64,000 nt of DNA from Pampus argenteus (taxonomy: Eukaryota; Chordata; Actinopteri; Scombriformes; Stromateidae): positions 3,604,501 to 3,668,500 of the forward strand of contig CM072880.1 of NCBI GenBank assembly GCA_036937835.1, in the 5' to 3' direction. The notes under the pieces were generated by a model that was not told the DNA's origin, made no database searches, and saw only the letters and a list, made by a program, of their open reading frames with translations. Positions 38,701 to 48,529 of the stretch are shown piece after piece (the stretch's first letter is position 1; every line of letters starts with the position of its first letter). The position numbers were made by a program, and so were the translations under genes.

Positions 38701-41700
38701 CATCCTCACTTTGTTTATTTCACAGGCAACCTTGCCCACACCAAGGGTAAAGGCATAAACACAATGCGCAGCTCGCGGACTCCGACACGCACCATCACCT
38801 TCGCCAAGGTACTTACAGCCCTGTCTGCATTATCACTGTATTATCTCCCACATGAAGAACTTCCTCTGGAAAGTTGTGTGATTCTTTTTTTTCTTAATCT
38901 TACCTCTGAAGTGTGATTATAGCTTCTTCTTCTTCTTCTTCTTTTTCTCCCCCTCACATCTCTTTCTGTATTCCTATCATAAAGATGGGAGTGCTAACAT
39001 TATACAGTTCCTTTTCTTTCAGTGAGGTAATCAGTATATTTCCATATGTTTGAGTATTATATAACCAACATAGTCACCCTTACTCACTGTAGATCTCCTT
39101 AAATGTAAAAAAATAAATAAATCCAAATGTAGTGGTCTGTATTTTTACTAGAGCCAGTTACAGCTAAATCTGTGTAAATGTTACATAGTTCTGCTCATGC
39201 ATGTGTGCATACAAACGTGTTAAATGTCTCCATCTCCATTAGGCGTTAATGTAGCAGCTTATGGTGTGTCAATACCTGTTGAGCGTCCTTTCATATCCAA
39301 TCTTTTCCTGTTTATAGCATCACGTCTCATGTTAGCGACTCATTTGACTTTCGTAGTGAATCTCAAGTGTTAAAACTTTAAAATGTTGCACGCCAAGCAT
39401 TCAATAATCAAACCGAATCTCTCCAAATAAAAACACCTTCTGGCAATTTCATTTATACGCCTTTACTTTAATGAATTAGTTCACATTGTGATTGCAGTGC
39501 CTGCTGAATGTAAGGCCTGAGACAATTTGCTCACCTAAAAGCAATTAAGAGTAGCTACATTTAAATGCACTGCGTTTGATGAGTTTGTGAATCTATTTCC
39601 ATTCATCTGCATATTTTAGGAAAAAAAAAGCTCATCAAAGGCTCTTAAGAAGCCACGACGAGCGTTTTAAAATGCTACAAACCGTAAGCTGATAGCTCCG
39701 TGTTTAGATGTGGTTATTAAAATTTAGACATGTTAGATGCAGTGTCAGGCAAAAATGTATTTATATATTTTTTTTTATTGTTTATACGTTTCACGCGTCT
39801 TTTTTTTTGCAGCATTCTCGGGAATTAAAGCCCACTCCTGAAAAGGATGATGACACAGTACAAAAGCAAACGGTGCATATTAATGTTAGTTTAGTGTCTC
39901 TATTTGTTCTCAACTACCTACTGTAGGTGTTTAATATATAAAACAATACCAAATGTATCCCATGAACTAGCTTGATGTCTGTTTGTTCAGCCGGGTGAAC
40001 CTGGAGACACACCTTACCACCCGAGAGAAACCACCAACATGAGAACACAAACAGTGGCGTCCTACTTTAGAGTAAGAGCGTTTTCTGCCTTTGTTTCTCG
40101 TATCTAAATACAAACGTTTCCCATGTTTTTTCCTACCAGAACTCACTTTGCTGTTCTTAATACACCTTCTAGTACTCTCTGATGGACCTGCTGTCCAAGA
40201 TGGTGGCAGGGCAGCCCCACTTTGTGCGCTGTATCAAACCCAATAACGATCGGCAAGCCAGCAAGTTTGACCGAGAGAAGGTTCTGGTTCAGCTGCGATA
40301 CACCGGAGTCCTGGAGACCGCCAAGATCAGACGGCAGGGCTACTCTCACCGCATCCTGTTCGCTAACTTCATAAAGAGGTCAGCAGGTTCATCGCTTCAC
40401 ACCAGGTCTAATTCAGTGGTGGTTTAAAAAATCAGTGTAAGTCCTCGTGTTTACTGTGCAGGTGATTGTTGCAGGTATTACATCTTGGCTTTCCATGCTC
40501 ATGAGGAGCCAGCCGTGACTCCAGAAACGTGTGCTGCAATACTGGAGAAGGGCAGGCTGGAGAACTGGGCGATGGGGAAGACTAAGGTAGAGTAGAGAGA
40601 TTTCATTTAAACTGAATTTATTATAATTCACCTCATGTGTTTGCAAGTTAAAGTTCAAATGAAGTTGGGTGTTACGTTAAAGTGTTTCATGTGTTTTCGC
40701 TCTCAGGTGTTTCTCAAGTACTACCATGTTGAACATCTGAACCTGATGGTGCAACAGGCCACACATCGAATCGTTCTGCTCCAGGCTTACGTCCGAGGCT
40801 GGATAGGGGCCAAACGGTACCGTCAGGTATTAAAAGATCGAGAACAGAGTGCTTTGGTGCTGCAGTCAGGTTAGTGAACTGTTCATGATCTATTAGAAGA
40901 TTACCAAATTGTCAAACAGTCATGGTAATTTATGCTTTAATGTCCAGCGTACAGAGGTCATAAAGTTCGGAAAAGAGTCGCTGATGACAAAAGTAAAGCG
41001 AAGTTTGAGGCTTTCATCATCCAGTTTCAGGCTGGTGAGAAATGTTTTCAGTGGAATCAGTTATCTTTTACAATCCATGTTTAGTTTGTATTATATTGGT
41101 TTCTTTTGTCGTCCTCTTCAGTTTGCAGGGGCTATCTTGCAAAAAAGAAATATAAGGTGTTGGTAGAAGAGAAGAACAAAGCGGCAACCAAGATTCAGGC
41201 TCGTTACAGGGGACACAAGGAAAGGAAAAGCTTCAAAAGGAAACGGTATGAGAGACCTGGCCCTGAAAATGAGCATCATAACCAAACCTGAAGAACATAT
41301 CATGAAATAAAGATGTACACATTTTGTTTCTAGGGAAGCCAAAGAAAAGGAAAAAGCTGAAAAAGCTCTGAAAGAAAAGGAGGAAGAGACGCTTGAAACA
41401 GAGAGAAGCACCAATAACGAAAATTCCCCTGCACCCGACGAGGAAGAGGAAGCGAAGGCTGCCGTTGTTCTCCAGAGCAACTACAGGGGCTTCAAAGAGA
41501 GGAAGAAGTTTAAGGAGAGAAAAAAGACAATGGCTGGGGCAGAGCTAGAGTTACCGCCGAACGTAGCGGTGGTAGAAGAAGAAGGTGGGCGAGAGCCTAC
41601 CAGCAAAGAAAAACAAGGAGAGAAGACGGCTGATAAACAAGAGGAGAATGACGAGGATGAAGAAAGCACTTATGAAGCAGAGGACGATGACGACAGTGAT

Positions 41701-44700
41701 CATACACAGGTGCCAGAAGATGAAGAGCATGCAGACGTGGCAGACGAGGACACACCAGCAACAGATGATGTAAAAGGAGGGCAGAATGGACAAGATGAAG
41801 ACGTCGACTTAGAGGAGGAAACCAAGGCCGCCACTGTTCTCCAGAGTAATTTCAGAGGTCACAAAGAGAGGAAGAAGTTGCAGGAAGAAGGCAAGATCCC
41901 AGCCAGGAAAAGCCCAACGAGTGAAGAAGAAGCACTAACAGTTAGCAGCCCTACAGGTGAGGAAGATGCTCAAACACCAATAGAAAAAGAATCAACAGAT
42001 GTTCAGTCCGATGACCCAGACGAGACCAAAGCAGCTGTGGTGCTTCAAAGCAACTTTCGAGGACACAAGGAACGTAAACGACTCGAGGACGAAGGAAAGA
42101 TCCCTCCGAAAAGGAAGAAGGAAAAAGAGGAAGAACAGATGATGCAGACAGACGAATCAGTGCCAGACTCCCAGCAGGATGTGTCTGTTGAGGACCAAGA
42201 GGGACTGGATGATGAGGAAAAAGCTGCTACTGTCCTTCAGAGTAACTTCAGAGGCCATCGGGAACGAAAGAAACTGAAAGCAGAGAGAGACACGCAAAAG
42301 ACAAAGGACGAAGTGGAGGAAGAAGCTGTTCTTACAGGACAGGACGCAGAAGAAGAAACTATAGAGGAGGAGCAAGAGGAGGCCCTGGATGTTACTGATA
42401 TAGAAGTAGAACATAAAGAGGAGACAGACGCTGAAAAAGAAAGACTGGAGGAAGAGCAGGCCGCAGTGAAGATCCAGAGTAACTTCAGAGGGTACAAGGA
42501 CAGGAAGAACCTGAAGGCCAACAAGAAAACATCACAGAAAGAAGCTGAGCAACTAGAGAACTTCTCCAAAGAGGTTTCAGTAACAGCTTTAAGCACATTT
42601 TGTTGTAACTCATCATCTCTCCGACTTCATTCATTCGATCCTCTCGTACGTTGTTTTCGTCTAATCTCTTCAACAGATCGCGGAGTCTTCTCAGGACTTT
42701 GTAGTCCTGCAGCAGAAGTTGAATGATATCATCCAGGCCCATCAATCAAACCCGGAGAGCAACGGCATGTTCGTGAGAGGAAAAGCAATCAATGGCTACG
42801 CTTCCCAGAATCACCAATCAAGTAAGATAAAGTGAGATTGACTCTGTAAAAAAAACTGATTGTAGAGCAATAAATACAATGCAGAGGATTAAGAGGTTAA
42901 TGTGCGTTTTTTTTGGTTGTGTTTTTGAATCCCTGAAGCATCAGATAATTAAGACAGACTGACAGCCTGTTTTCTTAAAGACTGTTCGTCTTACAGTAGA
43001 GTATTTTTGACTTCGAAAATGGAGTTCAGATGAAGAAAAAGACACTTAGAGCTTTTCGCAGTAAAAGGTGATGTTATCAATGGACGCCGTCCCATCTTTT
43101 CTTTCTCGTGAGGGCTTGATTAGATCAAGAAACCTGAGAAAATCAAGTGCCAAAACAGGAAAGCGCCTCTCAACCCTGATCTGTCATCAAATACAGAATC
43201 TGATTTGCACAGGGATCGGTGTAATTACATTTGGGGAGGTGAGCGTTGGTAGAGAGCAAATTGAAAGTTCACATCACTGCAAGACAGAGCTGATGGCAGC
43301 TTAAATGTCACCGTTGTAGGTTTTTTGGCACCACGATTCCTCTGCCACTTATTTCATCTTCTGTGTATTTAAAAAATATATATATATAACAAAATGATTA
43401 TAGGGTTACAACATCTTTTTGAAGCGCTGTGTGTGTGTGTTTGTACCACATGTTTGATTGAATTAAAATGAGATTTTAACCTGATTAGTAATAAACATTC
43501 ATATAAATAGTCCAGTATTATAGAAGTTTTGGCTCTACACACAAAGACTTAAAGTTTCCAGCAGCTTAAATCTGGGCATGTTTGCCCTTTGACCTTTTGC
43601 TTTAGAACAGCATATGCCTTGAGGTAAAGCAGAATTAATTATCTGTGTTATTTCCACGGGCTACTACTGCATTTCTTATAAAAATGATGCGTTCAGGGCC
43701 CCCACTTTCACTGACCTAATAAACCTCATCAGAATCACTTGTGACAAAAACAATGAAAGAGAGCAGAGGAACATTGCTCTTCATGGGAGAAGGTCACCAT
43801 GCTAATCGTGTTTGGTGAGGACCGGCGTTTCCAACAATCATGGCAGGAATTAATAAGAGAATGTGTGAAATTAGCTTTACTTGTTCGAGCAATACAGCGT
43901 GACCTTTTAGATGGAGTTGTTCAATAATATTACAAACTTTTCACCTCCTTTACCTGAACGTTTTTGCACATGATAGATTGTTTCTGTCATGTGTTTTTCC
44001 CCTGCATGAGCAGTGATTAATAAAGAGTAACAAGCAAAGGTCGCTATAATATATTTATAATTACAATAACATAGACATGGCCCCTTAGGGGGATATTGTT
44101 ATAGTGCATCACTCATGACAAATATGATAGATTGCACACACATCCATAACAGTATGGAAGCAAACACGCCTCCCACTATGTTCAATACTCTGCAGGACAA
44201 TCGAACGTGTATCGCCGCAAAGTTATCGGACGCTTTCTGTGTGTCAAAGGTTGTTTCACATAATCTCTGTTGGAAAATTCAAACCATTCAAAGGCCTTAG
44301 GGGTTAAACTGCAGTGTGTGTGTGTGTGTGTATAGAAAGGCAGCTCAATAAGCTACAACACAGACAAAGGTCAGCATGGTGTCAGATCGGTCTCTCCAGT
44401 CAGCCATGTGTAATGATCCCAACCATGATGACCAACCGCTAACTGCTTCAGCAAGATGGTTAATGGTGCACTTTAAAATAATAGACAAAGCTGTTAATGT
44501 AGGTTTAATCACTGAAGTCACTTTTGTTGCTTGACATCCATTGACTTCAACACATCGTTTTTGTTCAGGTCCCAGCTTTCAGGCGACATCGCCACCGCCT
44601 TCACTTAGATTTAAAGTAGGACGGAGCACAAGAAAAACACATTTTGCACAGTAGTGGTGGGAGAGCACTAAGAGGAAGACGTATTTGTTCTGTCACGAAG

Positions 44701-47700
44701 CTGGAAATTACATAGAAAAAGGATGTTGCAGTGAAAGAAAAAATGCACCCTTAACGTCACTCACAGTGTTTCTGAAAATGGCATTTCAAGACTAGATTAT
44801 TGTTGCCATGTCGGCGACAACCGTATGTTTTTTCATCCACATGGACGAATGTAAAAGCAGAATTACAGTACATCTAATTTATTTCATATTTATCTGTGTA
44901 GGGACTAAGCATACAGCATGAACTAATGCCACATACCACAGCATTTAAAATAACTGCTGCCGTTAAATGAACTTTGCAAAACTCATCATGTGTAAAAGTA
45001 TAATTTGAGGCAAAATTTTCCTTCAACAGGAGGAAGTAAGAACATCATTACTCGGCCTCGTTTGTCTGCTTTTTTCACTTTTCAGGTGACAAGAGGTTGT
45101 CGAGGACGCCCCGCAGGACCCAGCAGCCGAAGACGCTCAACACACCCGAGGACGCCACCTATTACAACCTGATTCATGTGAGCCACAGAAAAGACGACGG
45201 TGAACGATTTTCGATACTTACTACAGTCGATCTTTACAGCCGGATGACATGTGACCCTGTAACTGCTGTTCCCAGCTGTTGGCTTTCACAATGCACTATT
45301 GATTAGCATTATTTGTTGTACTCTTAACAATATACAGTATGATCAGACCATTATGAAGCCGCCAGGAGAAGTATGTTTTAGAGTTTAGAGAGTACCGTTG
45401 ACGAATGACAAGTTTGTTGGTTTATTTTCAGTGTTTTGTTTCATAATTTCAGCGTTTTGAGGTTTTTTGTTTATTTGACCTTTACTGTATAATGCATCCA
45501 ATCAATTATTTAATCGATGATTAACAGAGATCCAAAACCAAAACACTTAACATTTGAAAATATGTCTAAATTTAAAACTTTAATGTAACGATATTTGATA
45601 TTTTAGAAATATTTCTTTTTGAGATGAGGATCAGTGTTAACATCATCCATAAAAATGGCTTTATATCCAGGTGTCAGGATGGTCGGGAACCTCTGTTTTA
45701 AACCGACTCTTTGCTTTACCTGCACACGGTGACTTTTAGGTGTTTGATTTGAAGTAATCTGTGCTCTGTTTCTCCACTCAGCGGTCCGTCAAGGATGATA
45801 AACGCAAGCCCAGGAAACAGGAGTAAGTACATCTCTGATTTTTACCTTTAATTCTTCAGCCTATCTGCACTGCTTTCTGCTTGCTTGGCACGCCTGGTTC
45901 AGAGTAATGACTGTAGTCTTGCACCAACATAAGGACAGTGTCTGGGTCCAGAGTTAACGATCTGCAGCATTACACAAATCCTCAGTGAAATTAATTAGCC
46001 TCATCTTTCACCTCATTTCCATCCGCTGAATATACACAGTGAAATTAATGTTAGGCACCGGAAATATTTGCGTTGTTATTCTAGTGCAGGATCGTATGAT
46101 GCTGCTAAATTTATCCGAGGGTCAGAAAGTATAAAGTGTGGGTGTGTTCATGCATATGTATGACGAGTCACCTTGTGACTCATATAGGTCACGAGGTGAG
46201 CTTACCGCCCTGTGTGTGGGTGTGATAGGAGCCACGGAGACGATAGACAGATAGGGCCGACTGAACAAGAAGGGGCCAGGGTACTTAATCACGGCAGTCT
46301 GAAGACACACACATACACCTCGATGTACACAAGACACACACACACACACACACACAGCGCGACGCAGTGCTTAACATCAAGGGTAATAATTTGTTAGCTG
46401 ATAAATAAAGCCTGTGATGGACAGGAGCAGTTTACATGCATCATTAAGGATTAGAAGGTCAGCAGGAAAGATAGCATCTCTGGCTAAACGTGACAGCAGA
46501 GGAGGATGGAAACGGGAGAACGTAGGCGGTAAGAAGAGGGAAAGCTGAGGAGTCGACGGATGTGATGACAATAAATGAGAGTAAAGACATTCAGAAGGAG
46601 CAGAAAACAGTCATTGCATACCACCAAACTCTAAATTGTATTGCCAGTATCAAAGTAATGACCTGGATGCCTGTTTGTGTCCCTAGAAGAACATAATAGC
46701 GACTCAGACTATTGCCAGCTTCTGAAACCTTTTTATATTTGCCATTTTCACAAATCGGTTGTTGAGGTCGTTCTGGTGAAACATCCTCGTTTTCTGCAGG
46801 AACTTATGTGTTTGGGGGTTTTTTTATGTTTACAATAGCAGCAGTTTTATGGAAATAAACAGAAGGACTGTTAGCATGAGCATTGACCTGGGTGACGTTT
46901 AGCAGCTTCTTAGCTTCTTAGCATACTAGCATTAGCGAAATATTTAGTATTTAGCCATATTCAAAGTATTGGAAAATAAATATGAATGTCTGGACGGGAA
47001 TGCATCCAATAGTTGTTGAGATATTTCACAAAAAACTAAATGTGTAACCACTTCAGCTACTGATCAGAACTATAAGCTTTATAAGTCTGTATCTAAAAAA
47101 ACGTAAACCCATAACAGACGACCAGAGTTTGTCGTATGAACCAATGTCATTGAGGTTTTCATCAATCACATAATTCAGCCAACGGCCCAGAGAGCGAAGC
47201 AGACAATTATGATCAAGGAGAAATTTTCATTTCAGCTTCACATTCATCATGATTCATCAGTGGGATGAGAACTGCACCTTTAAGTCTACATTTATAAGGT
47301 CAGAGAGAGTGAAAAAGGTTACTGGATGCTGTTGATGTAGTCATGAAGAGACTGATTTCCAACAGTGGTCTTCACACTATGTTTCTAACTGTAGACTGTA
47401 ATGATCTCCATATGGAAATCCATAAAGTTCAGCTTCTTCAATGGAGCAATTTGCACAGTCTGCTGGGCGAATACCTGCAGACTGAGGGCGTGGCGTGGTG
47501 ATTATCCTCTTTCATTGCTGTGCTGTTAAGACATACCAATGTGATCCTTTGTTTCTCTATAGAGAATCTTACAGGCAGCATCTACTATAGCAGCCATTAA
47601 ATAAACTGCATCTAAAGATATCAACTTATAGAGCATGACGATCTCAAACTGCTGCTCCTGCGTGAGAGTTTCAGTTTCAGCCATATTTATGTGTTGTTTA

Positions 47701-48483
47701 TGTATAATGCCTTTATATATCTAATAATCTTAAAGGTATATAGCTAATCAATATACATCCAATCTCTTTTGTCATGATTGCAATCATTTTCCTGCAGGAG
47801 GAGCCTTTATAAAGCATGTTTGTTTCTTGAGCTGTAAGAATATGACAAGAGGTCGAGTGCATTTAATAAATGAGATTTATCCTCCAATAAATTAAAAACA
47901 AATGCCAAAACTGAGTCTTTTTTTTTTTATATATGTTTACAAAACTGCATCCTGTGAAGCATGTAATCGGCATTTAATTGCTTTTAAACTGCGATGTCAT
48001 TGACAGTAAGTAACTCAGGACAGCAACGAGCTCAGAAAAGCTTCAAAAATCAAACCACAAACCAAACAAAATGTAGGAAACGAGCACAGAATGAATGTTG
48101 TTGTTACTATGAGCACAGATACTACTGGCACTGATATAAACAGCATTATTCTTCAATATGTGTCTGGCCTCTAGTCCAGGGAAGCTGCTGGATGTGGATG
48201 ATCAGTACTACCTGGGGCTGCCCACCAGCACGTCTGCTCCCACCATGTCCACTGTGGAAACATCACCACCCAGCAGCATGGCTGACAGAAGGAGGTCTGT
48301 GGAGAGGAGACGGTCCGTGGACAGGAGACAGCGTGGGGCTAGCAGGCAGTCCAGAGAGAGGGCCGTAACAGAACCAGCCAAAGACAGCAGGCACGTCAAG
48401 ATCAACAACGTTCGTTTCTGTAAAGACTCCCTGACGGGTTTATAACTAATAGATCATACGGCTGATGGCAGCACCAAATGTTT

Positions 48484-48529
<46 letters not shown>

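Noticed and set aside
41551..42596. Ser/Phe-rich minus-strand frames opposite the large myo3a exon
   Set aside because: Antisense shadows of the Glu/Lys-rich coding sequence.
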